DNA from: Coniosporium tulheliwenetii
Taxonomy: Eukaryota; Ascomycota; Dothideomycetes
Direction of reading: 5' to 3'
NCBI GenBank assembly: GCA_030247845.1
Contig: JAPDRP010000028.1
Location: 186,001-250,000 of the forward strand
Length of the DNA stretch: 64,000 bases
Shown: positions 42,925 through 53,090 of the stretch, in pieces
Layout: each line of letters begins with the position of its first letter
How positions within the stretch are numbered: position 1 is the first letter of the stretch
Notes under the pieces: model-generated
Database searches by the model: none
Seen by the model: the letters and a program-made list of their open reading frames with translations, nothing else
What the model was told of the DNA's origin: nothing
Made by a program: the position numbers and the translations under genes

Positions 42925-43521
42925 TTTTGGTGTCTCTGAAGCTGGGAATATAAATACAGGATAGTATATAGTAAGGTGGTGAGAGGATAAGTAGATGTGT
43001 GAGGGACAGCAAGAGGGAGTTGAAGAATGAAACTTGAAGCAATGCTCGGGCACATATGATCATGTCTCACAGCTTCCCCAGACCGAGGCATGTCCGTTGC
43101 GGTTTAGCGGAGATCTTCGGACTTTGCGAGCATCACATGTCCGAGGGGCTACAAGACCACAAGGCTACGAATCAACTTCCATCACAAGCACATCAGCGGA
43201 GATTGCTTATGGGTACCTAGACACTGGGGAGGATCACGGCTGGTCGCTGAGAGTAAGGAGTTGGTATTAATCACATTGGTGAGGTGATAGAGAAGATACC
43301 TAGACTGCTCAAAGCATTGCGAGTGTTGCCCAACTCGCCCAGCCCGTGACTCTCTACAGTTTTCAGGCTCTATTCATCCAGTTCTGTATCCCGGCCGCAT
43401 CAACCATAATGCTCGTGATTTCCATGCAGTCTGCACCCCAGCCCCGCTAAAGACCCAATGACGCCTTGCTACCTGCAGTTACTTTCAAGAAAAACTTCGC
43501 GTGGCCTTGGCAAGAACCCCG
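42925..43521. other. Intergenic between tandem genes
   Basis: Thiolase promoter and 3' flank of the WBP2-like gene. No exon recognised. Confidence 0.5.
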
Positions 43522-44520
43522 TCACGTCGATGACCGAGACGCCCGCCGCCTCAACCTCAACTCCACCTCGTCAACTACACTCTCCCTCTGCACCTCCTCA
43601 TACCCTGGCGGCGGTTCCGCAGGCGGACTGAACGCCTCTTGGTGGGAACTTCTCGCATTCTCCGGCTGAGGCGAGCTCTGCAGACTCCCCCTACCGCCGG
43701 ACTCGTCGGCGCCGTCGACGGCCCCGACAGCGGCATGCCCCCGCTCGCCTCATACGCCGGCAGCTCATCCAAGTGCACATTGTTCAGATCCACGCCCGCG
43801 AGGCCGCCCACGCCGCGCCCGCCACCGCTTTCGCTCCCGTCGCCGGTGGCGTAGCCGCTTTCTCGCGCCACTTCGACGGCTTGTTGTAGCCGCTCTTTTA
43901 TGCGCTCGTAGATGTTGTGGAAGTCGAAGGCGCCGCCGTCTTTGAAGGTCATCTTGAGCTCGATGGCGGCGTGGGCGGGGGTATGCCGCCTCCTTGAACG
44001 GGCTGGAGAATGGCCGTCCAGACGTTGGGGCCAAAGAAGGGGGCCGTTACGTGGGTGTCGTGGAGGTTCAGGATGGGGGCTGCGAAAGATTGGAGCTGTG
44101 GTGTTTGGGTTGCGGGGAGGTAGACCATCTGTGACGGTCAGCGAGGTGCGTCTTGAGGTATTGGCGGTGAAGCTAGGCTTACGCGGCGGTTGGTGAGGTA
44201 GACATTGCCCGCTCCGCTGTATATTGAGAAGGGCTCTTTGCCGGGAAACTTGTTGAGTGACTGGAGCGATAGCGTTGTTCGGTTCGGCGACTTGTAGAGG
44301 GTCGATTCTCCCGGTAGGGGCGTGAAGCCGTCCTCAGACAGCATCACCCAGCTTTTTGAACGCAGACGTTTTAGCATTTTGGCACTGGACAGAGTAGCGA
44401 AAGACTGGGGAAGACAAGATGTTGCCACATGTATCTTGGACATTTCAGGGACATGCTCCGGCATGGTGGTACGGCCGAAGTGGTGGTACATGAATGAAGG
44501 TCTACTAACTTTATGGACAT
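43522..44520 (-). CDS. WBP2/GRAM-domain protein (frameshifted as assembled)
   Basis: Resembles WW-domain-binding protein 2: an N-terminal GRAM domain and a C-terminal Pro/Tyr-rich tail. A tiny first exon (44520-44510, ATGTCCATAAA) splices to 44351-44183 and 44128-43522, so the protein begins MSINWVMLSEDGFTPLPGE. GRAM blocks: SGAGNVYLTNRR, MVYLPATQTPQLQSFAAPIL, HVTAPFFGPNVWTAI. Later: TFKDGGAFDFHNIYERIKER, DELPAYEAS and PPPGYEEVQ, a PY motif for WW domains. The frame slips at the plus-strand G5 run 43977-43981 and at the C5 run 43687-43691; one extra base in each restores the family order. Role: probably a cytosolic adaptor in membrane traffic or transcription. The 156-nt first intron is longer than most here. 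Confidence 0.83.
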
Positions 44521-46056
44521 CTTGTCCGTCTTCTGTGCGTCCTCTCCCTGTGATTTGATAGGCCTGCTGGTGAGACGACAAATCCTGAGCCTCCCGCTTC
44601 CTCCTGATCAGGAAACAATACTCTTGATCAGGTAAAGTCTCCAGCTGTGTGAGGTTGTAGAGCGCCTCATGCGCAAAGCCCGTCAGATCTGCAGCTGATA
44701 GCGGCGGCCCGGAAGCCGAAAATGTGTACGGCGAATAGGACGGCAGCAGGAGAACGGTTGGTGGTGCTGCTAACAGGCTCGTGGTTGGAGTTTGCGGGGG
44801 CTAAAGAGTGGGTGGCTTGCTGAGTAGACGTTTTGCGGAGGCGAGCGCGCGAGATGCGGCTACGAGAAATTATATGCAGGAGTTTTCGGTCTCGTGACTT
44901 AAGATATGCAGAATGCAGAGGGAAGCGCGAAAAACGTATGGTTTGGATATTACCTAGGGGGAACGTTCTACGCAGGCGGAGAATAGCTGATAGCTGATGC
45001 CTGGTGATGGTCTTTCTCGTCCATGTGAGAAAGCTACGTCATCGGTCACCGCAGGTCGCTCTCAGGTCGCACTCATTCTATGGCTCAGCTTCGGTCAGAA
45101 TCGCGCCCTAACAAGCAATTCTTACGTTCCCAATATCCATTGATACCTTCAGCAGGTAACCGTATAATCTAAGACGGTTCATTCAATCCCGAAAATGTTC
45201 CTCCAAACAACGCATTTGGGAGAGCTCGTGATTACACAAGCGGCTCGCTGCAATGTGATCAAGTATTGCATGCTTTGCACTTCCCTCCACGTACGGCCAT
45301 ATATCAGGGAGAACAGTGATCTCGTCTGCAGCCCTCAAGCTTTGAACCTGTGGATTAGTAGTTAGGTGGCCAGATATCTAGAAGATAGCTACGGGGCTGT
45401 CGTCGTCGTTGCTCTTGTAGTGGGATGCTGCTTTAAGTTGGTGAGCTGGGTGATGCTTACCCTTTCTCTATCTCGCGACGCTCGTGCGGGAGTCGGTTGC
45501 TTCTATCGCAGCTCGCGTACGTGGCAAATGAAGAGCAGCGGATTTGAAGATACGCGCCGGAGTTGGGGGTTGAGCTAAATGATATCTTGTATAAACGTAG
45601 AGAGAGGTGTGGAAACGTCGAGAATGTCGGTATTAAACTCATGAGGGAGGGAAAGAAAAGCCTGGATCTCATCAACGACTGCCGAACAATTGAGACCGCC
45701 ATCCCCGAATACGATTCCCTTTGCTTCTACGATCCCAAAGACGTGCTTCATGAGAATCCTCGCGCCGGAAGTTTCCCCAAAGAAAGATGTTCCATGGACT
45801 AGCTAACAGTGAGGCCCCACTCCGCACGACAGCACGCGGTTCTCCGAACTCCAGCTCTACGCATGATGACCATCCGCGTCCGGTGCCTACTCTACTTGCG
45901 TCGCTCGCCATCTCGCTCTTATCTCCGCGGTATTGGCCCGGACGACGCTGGCTATACCTTCAGCACTCGTACAGCCGCCGTCTTCGTGAGAAGTGCACGA
46001 AAGGCGTGCCATGTGAGTTCGCAGAGTCTGGCGACCACATATGACGCCGGAATTCA
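44521..46056. other. Intergenic, nothing recognised
   Basis: 1.5 kb between the WBP2-like start and the HET gene's 3' end. No supported exon and no clear repeats. Confidence 0.5.
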
Positions 46057-47630
46057 CTACGATACTTGGAGCCTGCACCCAGAGGGCTTAAAGTATTGTG
46101 ATCGTCTGCTCCTCACACCCTTCAAAAGGACCGGATCGCCCTTCTCGTTGTGATCTTCACCCGCTTCTATCGCAAAGATACCTATACGAAAGAATTCGGC
46201 TCGGGTGTTCGGCAACTCTGTAGGTGTGAGAGCAAGCCCGACTGAACAAGGTTTCGAGGGACGGTCGTCGTTCTGCTTGCCTTCTGCAGGATGGGCAACT
46301 GCCAGTAACAAGAGCCTCACATCGGGCTCCTCCTCCGGCTCTTCATCTGGTGTCTGCCCGCAATTTCCACACTGGGCAGTGGAGAAGCTGCGCCTCACGT
46401 CTAGCAGCCCTACAACGACGACTTGACTATCTACCAAAAACAGGTGGTGCTTAGTTCTCCGTAGTGTTGTGTACTCAGTGCTGGTCGTCAGACGAAAAGA
46501 GTCGTTGTGCCTTAGACGACCCGAGAGTCGCAAGTAGCCACTAGTAACAGTGCCAAAAGCATTCAAGTCCTTGGGATGGTGACTTTCCATCCTTCACTGA
46601 AGGAGGTCCGATTCATATTTGACCGCTCCATCGTACGCGCTCCAGCACCAGCTAGGCGCGCGGTACTGTAGCGCTTTCCAGGACCCGGAGTCCCAGGCAC
46701 GAGACCAAAGGAGGCCTTTGTGGAGGTCATTCTTCCAAAGACCAGCTAGATATGTGTCCTCGCACTCGAATGTTTGTAGTGCTTGCCACATAGTTGTCGC
46801 AAGTCCCGCTATTGCGGGTAACTTATCAGTTACATAGGTTAATTCGCGCCCAGAGTATTCCCATACTAAATTGTACCAGGCGTTATATAAGCCTTCCGTG
46901 TCTGAGGACTTGAGTTCTTCTGTTGGACATCACCTTGGGTGGGCTTTCTGACGTATTGCTGTAGAATCCTCCGACCGCTCGCACTGTTGGCATTCGTAGT
47001 GGAGCATACCCTCACCGAAGTACAAGAGCCTTCTTGATAGGAAACGCTCTTGGAAGGTCCAGCCACGACGATTGTATCTTGTATTTTCTACATCGTATAT
47101 GAAATCATGACCGAATCCGATGTCGCTGAGGCGGAGGTTATACGATCCGCTAAAGGAAGGTCCAACGAAAGGGACGGTAAATACGGCTGGCGGGGATTCG
47201 CGTATAGAAAGACCTTGACAGGGACAAGTGTTCACCGGAGACGCTATCGTTAGGTAGGCTTGGCCGTACACGTCTCCCATTTTCCCTCTCTCTGCAGCTA
47301 GAAAACGGCTGGGCATTTTCGACCTGGTCGAGACTGGCATTGCCCAGTGCTAGGTAGAATACAAACTTCTATCTACAAAATTCCACTTACAATGCTGGTG
47401 CAACGGTACAGGTGCTTAGAGTCACGGAAAGAGGCCGGGCGCTGAAGACGTGATGTTGTGTATTAGTGGTCGCTGCGCTGAGCTCCGTCACCTACGGTGA
47501 GATATAACCTCGCCGTTGATACAAGCGTAGCAAGGCCGGGGATTCGGGAGTGGACGTCCTATGGAGCTGATGATGTCTCGCAAGGCCACAAAAGCTGGCG
47601 CCGTGACAATTCTACGAAGCTTCAAAACAA

Positions 47631-47692
47631 AAGAGAGTGATGCGCCGTAACTAGGGGGCACGCCCCCTTAGAACCCCTAATGCGCGCTCCGC
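47631..47692 (+). repeat. Direct repeat copy 1 in the insert
   Basis: Begins AAGAGAGTGATGCGCCG and ends GCGCGCTCCGC; matches 47799-47863 over almost its whole length with small gaps. Contains the palindrome CTAGGGGGCACGCCCCCTTAG. Confidence 0.75.
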
Positions 47693-47798
47693 TGAGAGTG
47701 GTTGAGTAAAGATAGCTCAATGCGAGCGCAGCGAGGCTGGGGGTTTTTGGGGAACCCCCATAAAGAAGGCGTGATGCTCTGTACAAAGTTTGTAAACA

Positions 47799-47863
47799 AG
47801 AGAGAGTGATGCGCCGAGACTAGCGGGGTATGCCCCCTAGAACCCCCGATGGCGCGCTTCGCA
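47799..47863 (+). repeat. Direct repeat copy 2 in the insert
   Basis: Begins AGAGAGAGTGATGCGCCG and ends GCGCGCTTCGC; partner of 47631-47692. Its palindrome is CTAGCGGGGTATGCCCCCTAG. Confidence 0.75.
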
Positions 47864-47907
47864 GGTTGCTTAAGGGCGAAGGCCAGTCTAATGTCGACCA
47901 GACCTAT

Positions 47908-47986
47908 AAAATGGCCGGCCCGCGCCGGCGGTAAGCCACTGCGCTTCGCTTCTGGTTACCTTGCCTGACGCGGACCCGGCCATTTT
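47908..47986. repeat. 11-bp inverted repeat AAAATGGCCGG / CCGGCCATTTT
   Basis: The arms 47908-47918 and 47976-47986 are exact reverse complements around a 57-nt loop, with a further GGTAA/TTACC pair inside. It sits at the edge of the insert next to the HET coding break. Confidence 0.7.
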
Positions 47987-49089
47987 GGTGGATCGGATCT
48001 ACATTATAAGAGCGAATCAATCCACACAAACCTAACCCCGAGCACGCGTGCTATCACGAAGAGATCTAGAAAACTCTGAGGTAAAGACTCTAAGGGTAGA
48101 CTACGTGCTCGTTCCTCTAAGTTCTTCTTGGTGGTTTTGACAGAACTTCTGAGAGAGCCCCAACAGTAGCTGAAAGCGATGTATCGAAACAAGGGCAATG
48201 GACACCCAGCGCTACCAGTGACCTGCTGTGTAGCGTCTAGTTCCTGGCTCTTGGAGATTAGACGGGGTGGACTCGAAGCGTCTCCAATATCGATGAGCCG
48301 AGTTGGTAACCACGGCGTTGCCGGGACTATGCAAGCGCTATGCTGTTCGGTACACTCTCTAAGCCAGTCGCTGCAAATCTGCATAGGTGGAAATGGAGCA
48401 ATAGGTCGGCCTGGTATCTGTAGGAAGCGGGAGACTTGCGTTTCTAGGCTACATTAATCTCCATATAACTCGACAGGCTAGAAAGGCGAAGGAACAAGAT
48501 CACAGCTTACCAGAGTCGGTTTCGATATCAAAGTAGAGTTCAAAGTCCGGGGTAAGTTCGCCGCCGCTACCACCCGTGACGGTCCGGTGTGCATAGAGGC
48601 AGTAGAGATACTTGACCTGCTCGTCATCACTATTATAGTACCAGGGCCAGCTGTATCTCAACAGGTCAATGGACACCTTGATTTGTTTTTCTCCGACATC
48701 CCCCGTCGTGTCCGCGAATCTGTGCGATTCATGTTTCAGAATCTCCTCTCTCAATAATCCACAGAATCCGCATCCCCTAGCGATAGAGTCGGTAAGACAG
48801 GGAAAGTCTGGATAGGAGTCCTCAAGGTGGAAATCCAAGCTGAGGTTTCCGTCAGCCGGAGGTTCGATCACTACCTCTCCATTATCAAGCACAGTTGTGC
48901 TGAGCCCTTCCTTCTCGATGTCGATAATGATCACTTTGCATCTATCGCAGAGTTTAGAGCCGAACGGCGTGTCGAGTCCGAGTCACTATAAGTCGTCCAA
49001 GCAGAAGAGTCATCGTCGACCTCCCTGGCGCTCGAATCGGTAGACGACCTTTTGCGTTTCTTGGCGTTGTTCGTGGATTCGGAAGCCAT

Positions 49090-49832
49090 CGTGTGAGCTT
49101 CTCGGCAGCTTTTTGCGATGTTGCTGGCTAGGGACAACAGAAGATTCCTTATGAACGCTTATACGAAGTGCGGGCAACGGAAGATGGTGGCCGCTCAATG
49201 GAAAGCCATGATTTAAGGCAACACTGTCGCAAGGCTGGAGACTCTTCTGCTCCAGGCATGAGGCTGTGCCAGCCTTACACGTCAAGCGACCATTGGCTTC
49301 CTTGCCTCTCTCCGAATGCGCCTGTGCACATGAAACAAGCTGGAGTCGCAGCGTGATCATTAGGCCGCCCGCACGAGGCGGGGCCCCTGCATATAATACC
49401 GCACACGGGCGGCCAATTAAAGGTTCAAGTGCCGAGTGTGCAGGAAGGCTGCCAACAAACTGAAGGCGCCTCATGTTAGCAAGAGTTGCAATCGAAGGAG
49501 AAACTCGCCGCATTTTCTTCGTAAATACCATAAGCTCACGCGAGCATGGGTAGCGATACTCACCCACTATAATGGGAAAGGAAACCTTGTAAACAGTCCT
49601 AGATGATCCATCGGTACGTGAGAAACCACTAGTGACTACCTGCTGCTGTACCGTTTAGTCGGGTTGCCCTTGTTTCCCCTCACCAAGTCCATCAACATCC
49701 CAGCCTGCCACGTACGGGTGAGGTCACGCACTACAACAACCGAGATAGTGTTAGCTTGGATGTTATGCATAGTCAAACCAAGCTTTCTTTCAAATTTTCT
49801 ATTGCAGAACTGCGGCCCTGAAAGCCCACCAG
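49090..49832. other. Intergenic, nothing recognised
   Basis: 743 bp holding the HET gene promoter and the 3' flank of the rhomboid-like gene. It marks the change from broken genes (left) to intact genes (right). Confidence 0.5.
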
Positions 49833-50808
49833 CTATTCACCACCCCTGAACTGCTCCACAAAAGCAGCCCCCAGCGTCCTTCTCCTTCCTTCAACCGCAC
49901 TCCCCCTCCTACTCTCCGTCCCCGACGCCTGCCCCGCCTCGCCCTCCAACCGTCTTCTCAAGCCTTCGAACCTTCCCCTATCTTCCTTCCTCTCCCCAAC
50001 AACCCACCCAGGCACCCTCCACGCGCTCGCCCCAGGCAGGAGGTCGTTCCGGTACGCATGCCCGATCGCCCAGCCGATCGCCGCGCTGATTGCTGAGCCG
50101 GGCAGCTGGCTCAGCGCTAGCTGCAGCGGGAGGAGGTAGTTCAGCGTCTTGCTGGTCAGCGTGATGGCGCTAATGCCGTCTGTACTGGATCCGCCTTCTC
50201 CTGCTGTGGCTGTGTTGCGAGGTGTTGAGGGGACGGCGAGCGCGATGCGGTATCTGTAGATGGAAGGGATGGCGGCGTGGAACTGGGCCAGGAGCGCGAA
50301 GACGATGGGCGTCGGGCCAGCGGGGAGGTGGTTTAGATGGCCGAAGGTTAGAGGCCGGAGAACTAGCGCGAGAAGGAGGGGCGGCAGAAGGGTGGTGTAG
50401 GGAGCGGTTGAAAGGAGGAAGGACTAGGTGGGTGTTGTTGTCAGAGTTGAGGCCTGCACTGCGCAGAAGGAAGGAGGAACATACGGCGAACTTCCTGGAT
50501 CCCCAAAGCCGCTCAATCACCCGGAGATGGTATAGGGTCATCGCGGCGAAGAGAACCTCGGTAGAGTTTGTGTAACATGCCTGTTGTCCCTCTATCAGCC
50601 CGTTGCATCGCTTGTTTCACCCCGGCATTGCACGTCTTACCTGCCATGACAGCAGTCGCCAGAACTGGCGATAAACCCACAGATGCGGGACAACATGTAT
50701 GTGGATGAGGTACTTCGAATCTGTGATGCTGGCCAAGAAAGATGCGCCGACGATGTAGAGGACCAGGAACCGGGATACTGGAGCGTTGGTGAAGCCGGAC
50801 GTTAGCAT
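49833..50808 (-). CDS. Rhomboid-like membrane protein, Dsc2/Ucp14-like, no UBA seen
   Basis: Three exons (50808-50641, 50580-50485, 50423-49833) join to 284 residues. The N-terminus reads MLTSGFTNAPVSRFL, followed by helices around residues 15-32, 60-78, 90-112, 115-135 and 175-200. It looks like the rhomboid-pseudoprotease subunit of the Golgi Dsc ubiquitin ligase that cleaves SREBP in fungi: HLWVYRQFWRLLSWQ and NSTEVLFAAMTLYHLRVIER are typical, and no Ser-His protease pair is visible. Dsc2-type proteins usually end in a UBA domain; here the tail is Arg/Glu/Gly rich (ERKEDRGRFEGLRRRLEGE) with no UBA, so either the domain was lost or this is another member. The frame is intact. Confidence 0.72.
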
Positions 50809-51128
50809 ATTTCAGAGGCCGACGTGGGGTATCGTAGTGGAGGAGCAGAAAGGTGTTACGAAAGGGCGCACGTGATCTGGAGATTGAAGCTTTTCTTTTT
50901 GGCCAATCCGAGGATGTTATTGTGACGTAGCGCTAACGGCCGGCAGCGCCGAGCTAGAAGCTCTGCAACCCGACCTCCACCTCAATTGACAGCCCTGACG
51001 GTCACCCATTGTCGCTTTCGAGCACTGCGAGACACTTATCAGCCGCAATTGAGACTGTCAAGCTCAATTGCTAGGACCGCGGCATCTCAACAACACTTCT
51101 ATCGCAACATCCTTCAGCCCTTATCACC
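50809..51128. promoter_or_regulatory. Bidirectional promoter
   Basis: 320 bp between divergent starts of the rhomboid-like gene (50808) and the DUF3429 gene (51129). No exon. Confidence 0.5.
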
Positions 51129-52285
51129 ATGCTTCGGACGGGCGCTGCGCGTGCCGTGCTACGGACGCTGAATACTTCGACCTTCCAGCCAGTCCGGTCG
51201 TCCTTCAATGTAGCTGCAACCAAGGTGCAGTTCACCTCGAAGCTCTGCACCTCCAGCTACAAGCGCCCGCAGGCCCTGGCCATTGCAGCCCGCAAGCCGG
51301 TGACTGCCTGTCTCGTGCGGCAGGCGACTACACAGACTCAATGGGACAAGATCGACAAGAAGCATGAGAAAGACGTTGGAAAGCACGAGCTCGAGCCGAC
51401 TCCCGACATTGTTTCCTCGAGCTCCTCGGTTCATCCGGTATTCAGCGAGGTTGCGACCCCTGAGCCGGAGCGGGAGGTTGATATGATGGCTGGCATCAAG
51501 AGCGATATCGTGAGTTGCAACCCACTCAGACCCGTGGAGCCAGACCATTGACCTCTGTTGCGTAACGCAGAAAACCATCAGGGACACCTTCTCCCTTGCC
51601 GACGTACCACGCCAGGCGTACATCCTCGGCCTGGCTGGCACCCTTCCTTATTTGGCAACCTCTTTGACGACAGTCTACTGTGCCTGGGAGATCAACCACG
51701 CCACCGCGACTGGCGCTGGCCTGCTCTTGTCGCAGCATAGCGCAGAACTGATGTTGCACATCCTTGAGCCTCTGCAGATTGGTTGGGGTGCCGTGGTGAG
51801 TGATAGATTCTCACGACTTCTCTACCCCTGCTGAGAGCCTCTAGATCATTTCATTCCTCGGCGCGATCCACTGGGGTCTTGAATGGGCTGGATACGGCGG
51901 CTACCAGGGCTACAGACGCTACGCCATTGGTGTCGTTGCACCAGCAGTTGCCTGGCCCACCGTTCTGCTACCTGCAGAATACGCCCTCATCGCTCAGTTC
52001 CTCGCCTTCAACTTCTTGTACTACGCGGACGCCCGTGCTACGGTCCGCGGGTGGACTCCGTCATGGTACGGCACCTACCGCTTCGTCCTCACGTTCATCG
52101 TCGGAGCCGCCATCGTAATCAGTCTCGTTGGCCGTGGACAGATTGCAGACCGCGTCGGCAAGCTTCCTGGTCCTATGGACCGAGTCAAGGCCTTCAGAAA
52201 TGAAGCGGAGATGGCTGCTGCTGAGGAAGAGCATTCTAGAGTGGCTAAACGCGCCAAGAAGAACGAGGGAGTCGATTCTGATTAG
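51129..52285 (+). CDS. DUF3429/TMEM69-like mitochondrial inner membrane protein
   Basis: Three exons (51129-51509, 51571-51795, 51845-52285) encode 348 residues. The N-terminal 75 residues are rich in Arg, Ser, Thr and Ala (MLRTGAARAVLRTLNTSTF), a mitochondrial presequence. A linker (about 75-125) precedes the DUF3429 domain: DVPRQAYILGLAGTLPYLAT, the pair WEINHATATG and IISFLGAIHWGLEWAGYGG, then a hydrophobic helix near LTFIVGAAIVISLVG. The C-terminus is a charged helix with EEEHSRVAKRAKK. Function of the family is not known. The frame is intact; introns are 60 and 49 nt. Confidence 0.85.
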
Positions 52286-53090
52286 TAATGTACTCGTTTT
52301 GTGGAGAGTCCAAGAGCATTGAAAAGTGGTTGTGGGTCGCGAACTGTGGAAGGACGCAGAGGGAGGGATCTCAGTGTTCATATTTGGTACTTCCTTCATG
52401 CTGTACGGGCTGCTCTTTCCGGTAGTGTATCCAATCAACCCAGGAACGAGGGATTTGCGTACATGTATTGTTCATGCCTTGCGCCTGCTATCGCCTTGCC
52501 ATATCTCTGTTTTGTCAATTGATCACGTGGCGTTTGAGGAAGAAACCATGTGCTCGGAAACTTTCCGGAAGCGCACCAGCCGCCCAACCCCTCCACCTCC
52601 TGCACATGGCGCCTGCAACCACATCCAGCAACGGAATGGCCCGTCAAACTGGTAGTCTTTTTATTCGTGCAAGGCATTGACTGTTCACGCCAATTCTTGA
52701 GCTTGTTTCGTGTTAACCACTGACAGCTGCAGGATGGTGTTGCTCATCGCGTACATGGCGCATTTACAGGGGAGCTATGCCCCTCCCCCACCTCATCTGG
52801 CTTGTGATCTCAAGACGATGATCCCATAAATCTGATATTTTATGCACAACCTGCTCATCCCGCTGCTTGCGACGGGTTGTGAAGAGCAGAGGGTAAATCG
52901 CGCAACGGTGCAAGATTCTTCTGGCCAAAACACATTCTCTAAAAACCTTTGAGATCAAGAATAGTGCCGTGCAGATTATCTCATGCAGCTCGACTCTTGA
53001 TCCGAACATCTCCAGACGCGCCCAGCCAGCACTCAGCACCCTGAGCCCTCCACGGCGCCTAAAAGCGGGCTCGTGGAGAGCAGAAAGAGC
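52286..53090. other. Intergenic; promoter of glycerol kinase
   Basis: 805 bp with no supported exon. Confidence 0.5.

Larger units (their letters stand above)
47343..48003. mobile_element. 0.66-kb insert inside the HET gene, probable non-autonomous element
   Basis: This segment lies exactly where the HET coding sequence breaks off and before it resumes. It encodes nothing recognisable. It holds two imperfect direct repeats of about 62-65 bp (47631-47692 and 47799-47863), GGGGG..CCCCC palindromes inside them, and an 11-bp inverted repeat AAAATGGCCGG (47908-47918)/CCGGCCATTTT (47976-47986). No clear target duplication was found, so the ends are approximate. Confidence 0.55.
46057..49089 (-). 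pseudogene. Second HET-domain gene, split by an insert
   Basis: A HET gene in pieces, read leftward from MASESTNNAKKRKRSS at 49089. Segment 1 (to about 48500) has a basic, Ser-rich start, then LCDRCK in a shifted frame and DSIARGCGFCGLLREEIL. Segment 2 (48384-48004) has FRYIAFSYCWGS and RFVWIDSLL, the HET N-terminal hallmark. It ends abruptly there; the expected continuation (KMGDVYGQAYLTIASP, then RGWTFQERFLS, YFGEGMLHYECQQ) begins near 47300, on the far side of the insert at 47343-48003. A further segment (46791-46597) includes APSWCWSAYDG. Frameshifts also occur near 48970 and 48440. Cannot make a full protein as assembled. Confidence 0.78.

Noticed and set aside
47641..47866. CRISPR-like repeat-spacer unit
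   Set aside because: There are only two repeats, imperfect and with internal palindromes, inside a eukaryotic gene.
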